NCBI GenBank assembly: GCA_016186525.1
Contig: JACPLM010000012.1
Span: 843-6,804, forward strand
DNA length: 5,962 nucleotides
Reading direction: 5' to 3'
From: Candidatus Nealsoniibacteriota bacterium
GTDB taxonomy: Bacteria; Patescibacteriota; Minisyncoccia; Minisyncoccales; MHMH01
Position numbers and translations under genes: made by a program. Shown here piece by piece: positions 1 to 5,089 of this stretch. Each line of letters begins with the position of its first letter. The stretch's first letter is position 1. The notes under the pieces are model-generated. The model was not told the origin of the DNA and searched no databases. It worked only from the letters and a program-made list of their open reading frames with translations.

Positions 1-5
1 ATTAA

Positions 6-88
6 GGGTGGTTGGCGGAGCAGCTAACGCACGAGACTGTAAATCTCGCGGCCTTTGGCCTTCGGGGGTGCAAGTCCCTCACCACCCA
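6..88 (+). tRNA. tRNA-Tyr(GTA)
   Basis: This is a class II tRNA with a long variable arm. The acceptor stem GGGTGGT (6-12) pairs with ACCACCC (81-87), and the discriminator is A88. The anticodon arm has stem 32-36/44-48 with anticodon GTA at 39-41. The variable arm hairpin is GGCC (50-53)/GGCC (57-60). The T stem is 64-68/76-80. CCA is not encoded, so it must be added after transcription. The T loop reads TGCAAGT (69-75) instead of the usual TTCRANN, so the base at tRNA position 55 is G (70). The D loop has A (22) where G18 is expected. It lies 15 nt upstream of tRNA-Thr and is probably co-transcribed with it; the promoter is outside the window. Confidence 0.96.
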
Positions 89-103
89 TATAAATTATAA
101 AAT

Positions 104-176
104 GCCCGAATAGCTCAGTCAGCAGAGCACATTCTTGGTAAGAATGAGGTCCGCAGTGCAAATCTGCGTTCGGGCT
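104..176 (+). tRNA. tRNA-Thr(GGT)
   Basis: A complete cloverleaf is visible. The acceptor GCCCGAA (104-110) pairs with TTCGGGC (169-175), and the discriminator is T176. The D stem is GCTC/GAGC (113-116/125-128). The anticodon stem is CATTC/GAATG (130-134/142-146) with anticodon GGT at 137-139. The T stem is CGCAG/CTGCG (152-156/164-168). No CCA is encoded. As in the neighbouring tRNA-Tyr, the T loop is TGCAAAT (157-163), giving G at position 55, and the D loop AGTCAGCA has A at position 18 (121). rpmG starts 24 nt downstream. Confidence 0.96.
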
Positions 177-199
177 CATAAGAATATAAATATAAAAAT

Positions 200-373
200 A
201 TGGCAACAAAAAAGAAACCAACGTACGTCAAGCTTCAGTGCGAAGTTTGCAAAAAAGTCAATTACTATACTCACAAGTCAAAGCAAAGGGCAGGCGGTGA
301 GAAGAAGTTAGGATTGAAAAAATTCTGCAAATCCTGCAGAAAGCACACGGCGCACAAGGAAGCAAAGAAATAA
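200..373 (+). CDS. rpmG: 50S ribosomal protein L33
   Basis: This 57-aa basic protein, beginning MATKKKPTYVKLQCEVC, is bacterial ribosomal protein L33, a component of the large subunit near the tRNA exit site. It is the zinc-ribbon (C+) form: CxxC at residues 14-17 and CxxC at 43-46 (KFCKSCRK) can hold one zinc ion. Its length is normal for the family. The ATG is preceded only by an A/T-rich stretch (177-199) with no Shine-Dalgarno sequence; the start is fixed by homology of the N-terminus. It sits between tRNA-Thr and tRNA-Trp, matching the widespread tRNA-rpmG-tRNA-Trp order, and is probably released from the same primary transcript by tRNA processing. A small hairpin, CCCAG/CTGGG (380-384/390-394), lies between it and tRNA-Trp. 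Confidence 0.96.
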   Translation: MATKKKPTYVKLQCEVCKKVNYYTHKSKQRAGGEKKLGLKKFCKSCRKHTAHKEAKK

Positions 374-397
374 AAAAGTCCCAGATTAGCTGGGCAT

Positions 398-468
398 AGG
401 GGCTTGGTTCAATGGTAGAATAGCGCTCTCCAAAAGCGCGGATGGGGGTTCGATTCCCTCAGCCCCTG
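398..468 (+). tRNA. tRNA-Trp(CCA)
   Basis: The acceptor AGGGGCT (398-404) pairs with AGCCCCT (461-467), and the discriminator is G468, as is usual for bacterial tRNA-Trp. The anticodon stem is GCGCT/AGCGC (423-427/435-439) with anticodon CCA at 430-432. The T arm is 444-460 with loop TTCGATT. D loop GG (414-415) and T55 (450) are both normal, unlike the two upstream tRNAs. No 3' CCA is encoded. The last 20 bp of this gene recur at 574-593. In many bacteria rpmG and tRNA-Trp are followed by secE-nusG; here they are not. Confidence 0.96.
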
Positions 469-472
469 TTGG

Positions 473-510
473 TAAAATTCGAGGCACCTTTATGGTGCCT
501 TTGAATTTTA
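473..510 (+). terminator. Terminator-like hairpin after the tRNA-rpmG cluster
   Basis: AGGCACC (482-488) and GGTGCCT (494-500) form a 7-bp stem with loop TTTAT. It is flanked by complementary TAAAATTC (473-480) and GAATTTTA (503-510), which extend the stem across a small mismatch. The T-rich 3' side and its position 14 nt after tRNA-Trp suggest it ends the tRNA-rpmG transcript, although the U-tract is interrupted. The symmetry would allow it to work in either direction. Confidence 0.65.
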
Positions 511-543
511 ACATGGGGTTGGTGGAGAGAACCCCCTCCCTGA

Positions 544-568
544 TCCGCCACAGGCGGAGCCTTCGGGC
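544..568. repeat. Paired GC-rich palindromes
   Basis: Two hairpins abut. TCCGCC-ACA-GGCGGA (544-558) is a perfect 6-bp stem, directly followed by GCC-TTCG-GGC (559-568). No gene surrounds them. Their compact, GC-rich form resembles short intergenic palindromic units seen in CPR genomes, which is a recollection and not a match made here. Function unknown. Confidence 0.5.
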
Positions 569-573
569 AACTC

Positions 574-593
574 TTCGATTCCCTCAGCCCCTG
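574..593 (+). repeat. Direct repeat of the tRNA-Trp 3' end (attachment-site-like)
   Basis: TTCGATTCCCTCAGCCCCTG is identical to 449-468, which covers the T loop, the 3' half of the T stem, the 3' acceptor strand and the discriminator of tRNA-Trp. The repeats are 125 bp apart and in the same orientation. Tyrosine-recombinase elements that integrate in tRNA genes duplicate exactly this part of the tRNA, so it may be an att site. No integrase gene is present in the window. Confidence 0.7.
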
Positions 594-673
594 CAGCGAA
601 ATTTGTATTCTCAATTTTGACACACCCCTCGTGGAGTTAGAACCGAGGGAGAGGTGATTTTATTTTTCAAAAC

Positions 674-712
674 AAAAAGTCCAAGAGTTTTTTTGGTCTC
701 TTGGAACTTTTT
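674..712. terminator. Bidirectional terminator downstream of the minus-strand membrane protein
   Basis: AAAAAGT (674-680) plus CCAAGAG (681-687) pair with CTCTTGG (698-704) plus ACTTTTT (706-712), with one bulged base (705) and a 10-nt loop. An A-tract at one end and a T-tract at the other let it act as an intrinsic terminator on both strands. It lies 38 nt after the stop of the minus-strand gene that ends at 750, whose transcript it most likely ends. Confidence 0.75.
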
Positions 713-749
713 CTTGATTGATTTCATTAAACTGTGGCTGAGTGTCGGC

Positions 750-1079
750 CTACATAAATAAGTGGACAATCCAGCCAAAGAATAAGACGATGGCAGGATA
801 AAGAATTAACATGCCGAGTGATTTGGCAAGATGGACTCCCTTATCTTCGTCCTCATTGGATTTACTTTCAATCTGCTGGTATGTTAAGAAACTAATTACC
901 ATGCCTACCCCGATGGCGGCAACCAGTGGAAGTTCTGGTAATCCAAAAATGGGTACTATAAACCATTTCCATAGCATAAGCAGAACAAATCCTTTCCAGA
1001 CAGCACTTACGGCTACCAGCAGGGCCGTCAAGGCACCAATTCCGATAATGATAGCAACAACACCGATGAATGTTCCCAT
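750..1079 (-). CDS. Small multi-spanning membrane protein, function unknown
   Basis: This 109-aa protein is strongly hydrophobic. Likely membrane segments are residues 4-26, about 29-45, 52-67 and 88-108. A polar, acidic stretch (71-80, SKSNEDEDK) sits before the last segment. The tryptophan- and glycine-rich middle (WKWFIVPIFGLPELP, from 37) reminds me of small membrane proteins of prophages, some called holin-like, but I cannot show homology. The start is supported by a Shine-Dalgarno sequence GGGAGG (complement of 1084-1089) just upstream and by a consensus promoter and a terminator bracketing the gene; it is a single-gene transcript opposite to all neighbours. Stop is TAG. The overlapping 134-aa + strand frame has neither membrane pattern nor signals. 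The gene is real with good confidence; no function is assigned. Confidence 0.8.
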   Translation of the reverse strand: MGTFIGVVAIIIGIGALTALLVAVSAVWKGFVLLMLWKWFIVPIFGLPELPLVAAIGVGMVISFLTYQQIESKSNEDEDKGVHLAKSLGMLILYPAIVLFFGWIVHLFM

Positions 1080-1106
1080 TTTTCCTCCCTCTTTGCAACG
1101 TTCTAT

Positions 1107-1126
1107 TGGGTATTTAAATTTACCCA
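1107..1126. promoter_or_regulatory. Dyad in the 5' UTR of the membrane-protein gene
   Basis: TGGGTA (1107-1112) and TACCCA (1121-1126) flank the AT-rich 8-mer TTTAAATT. On the minus strand this lies just after the predicted transcription start (about 1131) and before the ribosome binding site, a place where an operator or an RNA hairpin could control expression. Confidence 0.5.
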
Positions 1127-1137
1127 GTCAACGATGC

Positions 1138-1166
1138 ATTATATACCCCTTTATCAGATTTGTCAA
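1138..1166 (-). promoter_or_regulatory. Consensus sigma70-type promoter for the membrane-protein gene
   Basis: Read on the minus strand: -35 TTGACA (1166-1161), a 17-bp spacer, and -10 TATAAT (1143-1138). Both hexamers match consensus exactly. Transcription should start near 1131, giving a leader of about 50 nt before the ATG at 1079. Confidence 0.88.
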
Positions 1167-1171
1167 TAGTT

Positions 1172-1301
1172 TGCTAAATTTTACGAAAACAATAATGAGT
1201 CGCAGAATGGGGTAAATTAAGTGGTTGGTCTTAAATCTGGAATGTGAATATACTCAGTTTGCCTCTGGATAATAGTTCTAACATCCTCCACGATGCCCTG
1301 C
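1172..1301. other. Intergenic stretch without recognised features
   Basis: Between the divergent promoters of the minus-strand membrane gene and the coiled-coil gene I see no convincing reading frame, RNA gene or repeat. Confidence 0.5.
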
Positions 1302-1325
1302 CTTCGGTCGCCGAAGCGACCGAAG
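1302..1325. repeat. Perfect 10-bp hairpin with CGAA loop
   Basis: CTTCGGTCGC (1302-1311) and GCGACCGAAG (1316-1325) are exact reverse complements around CGAA. There is only a weak T run afterwards (TATTATTT), so it is not a textbook terminator. It ends 6 bp before the -35 box of the next gene, so it could insulate that promoter, act as a protein-binding palindrome, or be a mobile palindromic repeat. Confidence 0.65.
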
Positions 1326-1331
1326 TATTAT

Positions 1332-1359
1332 TTGACATCATATTTTAGAATGATAAAAT
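1332..1359 (+). promoter_or_regulatory. Promoter of the 83-aa coiled-coil gene
   Basis: -35 TTGACA (1332-1337), a 16-bp spacer and -10 TAAAAT (1354-1359). Transcription would start near 1366, leaving a very short leader that begins at or inside the AGGAAG ribosome binding site (1366-1371). Confidence 0.7.
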
Positions 1360-1379
1360 AGAATTAGGAAGATAAAAAT

Positions 1380-1631
1380 ATGCTTGACGATAAAGATATT
1401 CAAAAAATTATTGAAGCGAACAGGGAGGTTTTTCCCAGTAAGGAAGATTTCGAAGGCTTTAAAGATGAAATAAAACAGAGTTTTTCTGATTTGCAAACTT
1501 CGGTAGATGAATATGCCAAGAAGGCAGATACCTACTTTCAAGAAATGGTTATACTTACCCACAAGGTCGATAGATTAGAAAGGTGGATTCAACAAATAGC
1601 CGAAAAAGTAGGAATGAAATTAGAGCACTAA
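1380..1631 (+). CDS. Small coiled-coil protein, function unknown
   Basis: This 83-aa protein is charged and almost wholly helical in appearance, with no signal peptide or membrane segment. Residues 24-42 and 55-78 have heptad-like spacing of hydrophobic residues (ILTHKVDRLERWIQQIAEKV), pointing to a coiled coil. The centre SVDEYAKKADTYFQEMV (41-57) and the C-terminus VGMKLEH resemble a family of about 80-130 aa hypothetical proteins that I recall as frequent in Parcubacteria; no function is known to me. A Shine-Dalgarno AGGAAG lies 8 nt before the ATG, a promoter precedes it and a canonical terminator follows, so it is a monocistronic unit. It might be a partner or adaptor protein, but nothing ties it to the kinases downstream. 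Confidence 0.85.
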   Translation: MLDDKDIQKIIEANREVFPSKEDFEGFKDEIKQSFSDLQTSVDEYAKKADTYFQEMVILTHKVDRLERWIQQIAEKVGMKLEH

Positions 1632-1663
1632 AACAGTGTATAGTTATTTTGGGATTCAGATTT

Positions 1664-1693
1664 TCAAGCCTTCGGGCTTGATTTTTGTTTTTT
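1664..1693 (+). terminator. Canonical Rho-independent terminator
   Basis: TCAAGCC (1664-1670), a TTCG tetraloop, GGCTTGA (1675-1681), then TTTTTGTTTTTT (1682-1693). It ends the coiled-coil gene's transcript and separates it from the kinase cassette. Confidence 0.92.
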
Positions 1694-1712
1694 AATGCGA
1701 AAAACTAATATA

Positions 1713-1742
1713 TTGCCAACTTTTTTGAGGTTGTGATATAAT
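1713..1742 (+). promoter_or_regulatory. Extended -10 promoter of the kinase cassette
   Basis: A -35-like TTGCCA (1713-1718), an 18-bp spacer and a perfect TATAAT (1737-1742) preceded by TG (1734-1735), an extended -10 element. The start point would be about 1748-1751, at or just before the ATG at 1751, so the mRNA is predicted to be leaderless or nearly so. The block 1731-1744 matches 5061-5074, in front of the response regulator, at 12 of 14 bases. Confidence 0.75.
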
Positions 1743-1750
1743 ATTTTAAT

Positions 1751-3988
1751 ATGCAGCTTCCACTTATTGAAAAAAAACAACTTGTTAATGGCGTTTGGGA
1801 ATTCAGCTTCGGATTAAACGGAAAGAAATTTCATTTTGAAGCCGGACAATATGTCAGGGTGGTTGTCCCCAAACTTATTAAAAAAGACACCAAGGGGCCG
1901 GGCAGGGTTTTTTCCATTGCTTCTTCGCCTAATGACAAAAAGAAAATAACCATTGTCTTTAGGGTTTCTGAAAGCGGATACAAGCAGACTTTAGCCCAGA
2001 CAAAAGTAGGTGAAAAACTTGAGATTGAAGGCCCATGGGGCACATTAGGTTTTCCCGAAAAAACAGATAATCCGTTAGTTTTTATTGCCGGAGGCACGGG
2101 CATATCCCCGTTTTTAAGCATGCTTCGTTTTGCCGCAGAAAAACATTTAAAACATAATATCACTCTTCTTTACGCATCAAGAAGCGCCGGCAAGGCCATT
2201 TATCCTAGTGATTTAAAGGCGCTGAAAAAACAAAATCCAAAATTAAAAATAGCGAATATTTTCGGATTCATAAATAAAAGTTTTGTTCAGAAAAATACAT
2301 CGGCTTCAGTATTAGAAAAAGCCATTTTTTACATATCAGGGCCCATTTCAATGATGAGCGCTGCAATTGCTTTATTGCGGGACTTGGGAGTTGATGATGA
2401 GCGCATTTATTTTGAAGAATGGAGCGAATATGTTTTTAAAAAAATTCCCGAGGAGATTATCAAACCAACATCGGACGCGGTAATTTTCACTGATCTTAAT
2501 GGTCTCTTTAGGTATGTAAATCCTGCGTGGGAAAAGCTTACGGGCTGGAAAAGCAAAGAAATTATCGGCAAAGTTACGCCCCGCATCGTCAAGTCGGGAG
2601 TCCAGAATTTGGCTTTTTATAAGGTTTTATGGAACAAGGCCTTGGCCGGCATTGTCTATAAATTTGAAGCTGTAAATAAAAAGAAAAACAAAACATTATT
2701 TACTATTGATGAAGTTTCGGTTCCTTTAAGGGCCCAGAGCGGATGCATTTACGGCCACAGCGCTTTTCAGCGCGATATCACCAAGCAGCGCAAAACAGAG
2801 AAGGACTTGGAAATTTTGACAAAAAATCTTGATGAAAAAGTAAAAGAGCAAACCCGATTTATTATCAACGAAAAAGCAAGAAACGATGCGATTCTTAAAA
2901 ATATCGGCGAGGGGCTGGGAGTCGTTGATAAGGAGATGAAGACTATTATGATAAACCGCGCGGCTCAAGATATTCTTGGGTTCGCAGAAAAAGAAGCGAT
3001 GGGCAAAGTATGGCCAAAACTCGTCAGCATCGGAACGGATAAAATAGATGAACTGCCGTTAAGCGAATCGCCTTTGGCCCGAGCCATGGAAGGAAAAACA
3101 GTCATTTCTGGTATTGCCGGCCCAATCGCTTATTATTATCGGAAAAAAGATAAAACAAGAATCCCTGTTTCCATTGTCGCTACCCCGATTTTATTAGAAG
3201 GAAAAATAATAGGAAGCATTGTGGTTTTTCGCGATATTACCAAAGAAAAAGAAGTTGACAGGACCAAAAGCGAATTTCTTGCCTTGGCTTCCCATCAATT
3301 AAGAACTCCCCTGACAGGCATTAAATGGGTTGCCGAACTGCTCTTGAATAAAGAACAATTTACAGAAAGAGGAAAATTATATATTACTGAAATTAACAAT
3401 TCGGTGCGCCGCCTTTCAACCTTAGTGGATTCTTTGCTTAATGTTTCTAGGATTGAAATGGGCAGGGCGATAGTCAAAGTAGAACCGGCTGATGCCGCCG
3501 TTTTTGTCGAAGATTATATCAAACAATCTGAGCCAGTTGCCGCAAAAAAGAATATCAAAATTATTTTTGAAAAACATCCGCAGGAATTAAATATAATTAC
3601 CGATCCTGTGATTTTATACAATATTTTGCACACTTTTGTTTCAAATGCCGTTGATTACACTCCAAAAGACGGCGTAATTGAATTGTCTTTGGAGAAAAAG
3701 GAAAAAACATTCATTATTACCGTAAAAGACAACGGCATCGGCATCCCCGAAAATGAACAAAAAGATATCTTCAAGAAATTTATGCGGGGGTCAAAAGCAA
3801 GAATAATGCAGCCCGACGGCAACGGCTTGGGCTTGTATCTTGCTCTGCAGATGGGTAAATTATTGGGCGATAAAATCTGGTTTGAGTCCGAAGAGAGGAA
3901 GGGTACGGCTTTCCATATTGAACTTCCTCTGGAATCAAAACCTGTATCCGGCGAAGTGCGCTTCGTCAAATTAAACCATGCGAAATAA
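1751..3988 (+). CDS. FNR-like FAD/NAD(P)H reductase-PAS-PAS-histidine kinase fusion
   Basis: This 745-aa soluble protein has no membrane segments. Residues 1-228 form a ferredoxin-reductase-like module: GQYVRVVVP (32-40), FAD-binding RVFSIASS (52-59), GPWGTLG (94-100), the nucleotide-binding AGGTGISPF (113-121) and SGPISMM (196-202), where Ser196 replaces the Cys often found there. PAS 1 spans about 240-345, a helical linker 345-376 and PAS 2 about 377-498. HisKA follows with HQLRTP and phospho-acceptor His515. The ATPase domain has N box Asn632, DNGIGIP (660-666), the F region (673-677) and GNGLGL (690-695), so the kinase looks intact. I infer that flavin reduction by NAD(P)H, or reoxidation by O2 or another acceptor, tunes autophosphorylation. 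No [2Fe-2S] ferredoxin or haem domain is attached, so an electron acceptor is not evident. The gene starts almost at its promoter, lacks a Shine-Dalgarno sequence, and overlaps the next kinase by 11 nt. Confidence 0.93.
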   Translation: MQLPLIEKKQLVNGVWEFSFGLNGKKFHFEAGQYVRVVVPKLIKKDTKGPGRVFSIASSPNDKKKITIVFRVSESGYKQTLAQTKVGEKLEIEGPWGTLGFPEKTDNPLVFIAGGTGISPFLSMLRFAAEKHLKHNITLLYASRSAGKAIYPSDLKALKKQNPKLKIANIFGFINKSFVQKNTSASVLEKAIFYISGPISMMSAAIALLRDLGVDDERIYFEEWSEYVFKKIPEEIIKPTSDAVIFTDLNGLFRYVNPAWEKLTGWKSKEIIGKVTPRIVKSGVQNLAFYKVLWNKALAGIVYKFEAVNKKKNKTLFTIDEVSVPLRAQSGCIYGHSAFQRDITKQRKTEKDLEILTKNLDEKVKEQTRFIINEKARNDAILKNIGEGLGVVDKEMKTIMINRAAQDILGFAEKEAMGKVWPKLVSIGTDKIDELPLSESPLARAMEGKTVISGIAGPIAYYYRKKDKTRIPVSIVATPILLEGKIIGSIVVFRDITKEKEVDRTKSEFLALASHQLRTPLTGIKWVAELLLNKEQFTERGKLYITEINNSVRRLSTLVDSLLNVSRIEMGRAIVKVEPADAAVFVEDYIKQSEPVAAKKNIKIIFEKHPQELNIITDPVILYNILHTFVSNAVDYTPKDGVIELSLEKKEKTFIITVKDNGIGIPENEQKDIFKKFMRGSKARIMQPDGNGLGLYLALQMGKLLGDKIWFESEERKGTAFHIELPLESKPVSGEVRFVKLNHAK

Positions 3989-5039
3989 AAAAGACAAATT
4001 GATAGATGAGCGCAAGTTCAGGGAAGTGCTTCTTGCAACGATACCCTACGGCATTGATATTGTAGACAAAAACGGCAAAGTGCTTTTTATGAATAAAAAG
4101 CTTTTGTCCATTTTCGGGGTGAAAGCTGTGGGCAAAAAATGCTGGGAAATATATAAAGACAATAAAACGCAGTGCGTTAATTGCCCCTTGAAAAAGGGCG
4201 TAAAGCCCGGCAAAACCGATGTATTGAAAAGCGAGGGCTGCATGGGAGGGAAAATCATTTCCATAAGCCACACAGGAATGATGCACGATGGCGATTTAGC
4301 GATTTTAGAGGTTTTTAGCGACATAACCAAAGAAAAGGAAATTGAAGAAGCGAAAAATGAATTTCTTTCAATGGCTTCCCACCAATTAAGAACTCCGCTT
4401 ACCGGGATTAAGTGGACGCTGGAGCATTTATCAGAAAAAGAAAAATTTACCGAAACCGGAAGAAAATACCTTGATAATGTTTTTTCTTGCGTAGAACGGC
4501 TGAATGAGCTCGTAACGCTTCTTTTGAGCATTTCCCGAATTGAGTCCGGCAATTTTAAGGCATCTCCGGAATTAATCGAGCTCGTGGGATTTATTGAAAA
4601 ATCCTTAACAGAATTTCAGCCAATTTGCGAAAAAAAACAAGTAATCTGCAGTTTTGCAAAACATCCCGGAAAATTGGAATTGAAAATTGACAAAACTGCA
4701 TTTGGCCATATTCTAAGAAACCTTGCAGGAAATGCGGTTGACTATACGAAATCGGGCGGAAAAGTTGAAATTTCTCTGGAGGAAAAAAATGGCTTCGTGA
4801 TTTTAAAAATTCAAGACGACGGCATCGGCATTCCTAAAAAAGACCAATCCGGCATTTTTGGAAAGTTCGTTCGCGCTTCAAACGCCCACACCTTAAAGCC
4901 CGACGGAAACGGCCTGGGCTTGTATATTGTCAAAGAAGCGGTAAAATTACTAAATGGGGAAATTTGGTTTGAGTCAGAGGAGGGCAGGGGCACGATTTTT
5001 TATGTATCTTTGCCGAGTTATCCACAGTTGCAAAAATGA
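3978..5039 (+). CDS. Cytoplasmic PAS-domain histidine kinase with a cysteine cluster
   Basis: This 353-aa protein has one PAS domain (about 10-117), HisKA with phospho-acceptor His135 (HQLRTP), and an ATPase domain with Asn252, DDGIGIP (280-286), F region (293-297) and GNGLGL (310-315). No membrane segment is present. The PAS core carries Cys55, Cys66 and Cys69 (CxxC followed by P) and Cys88, a pattern found in a PAS subgroup and suited to metal, Fe-S or disulfide chemistry; redox or metal sensing is inference. The kinase core closely resembles that of the preceding fusion kinase (same H-box context, same PDGNGLGLY and IWFESEE stretches), indicating duplication. Its ATG lies 11 nt inside the upstream gene without a Shine-Dalgarno, so translation is probably coupled; a small hairpin CGAAG/CTTCG (3952-3965) lies just before it. 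It ends in TGA, taken as a true stop because the ATPase domain is complete. Confidence 0.93.
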   Translation: MRNKKDKLIDERKFREVLLATIPYGIDIVDKNGKVLFMNKKLLSIFGVKAVGKKCWEIYKDNKTQCVNCPLKKGVKPGKTDVLKSEGCMGGKIISISHTGMMHDGDLAILEVFSDITKEKEIEEAKNEFLSMASHQLRTPLTGIKWTLEHLSEKEKFTETGRKYLDNVFSCVERLNELVTLLLSISRIESGNFKASPELIELVGFIEKSLTEFQPICEKKQVICSFAKHPGKLELKIDKTAFGHILRNLAGNAVDYTKSGGKVEISLEEKNGFVILKIQDDGIGIPKKDQSGIFGKFVRASNAHTLKPDGNGLGLYIVKEAVKLLNGEIWFESEEGRGTIFYVSLPSYPQLQK

Positions 5040-5043
5040 AATA

Positions 5044-5072
5044 TTGCTGTATTATTATACTTGTGATATTAT
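5044..5072 (+). promoter_or_regulatory. Extended -10 promoter of the response regulator
   Basis: -35-like TTGCTG (5044-5049), a 17-bp spacer and -10 TATTAT (5067-5072) preceded by TG (5064-5065). The TTGTGATAT core is shared with the promoter at 1731. Transcription would start about 10 nt before the ATG, too close for a ribosome binding site, and none is seen. Confidence 0.6.
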
Positions 5073-5089
5073 AAAAAAATATACATATT

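Noticed and set aside
617..649. TTGACA (617-622) as a promoter and CCCTCG/CGAGGG (626-631/644-649) as a terminator
   Set aside because: There is no acceptable -10 box at the right spacing and no gene downstream on the + strand; the hairpin has a 12-nt loop and only a distant T-rich stretch.
1171..1200. TTGCTA with a downstream AATAAT as a + strand promoter
   Set aside because: Weak match in an AT-rich area, with no gene or RNA following it.
811..1215. 134-aa + strand frame opposite the membrane protein
   Set aside because: The minus strand has a consensus promoter, a ribosome binding site, a terminator and a coherent membrane protein; the + frame has a serine/threonine/proline-rich composition typical of an antisense shadow and no start signals.
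4046..4552. 168-aa minus-strand frame within the second kinase
   Set aside because: It is the antisense of a clear PAS-HisKA region, serine- and phenylalanine-rich, with no promoter or ribosome binding site.
5040..5089. Read-through of the second kinase past its TGA as in UGA-recoded CPR lineages
   Set aside because: The kinase is complete before the TGA, the continuation has no domain and runs over the next promoter, and no other gene here has an internal TGA.
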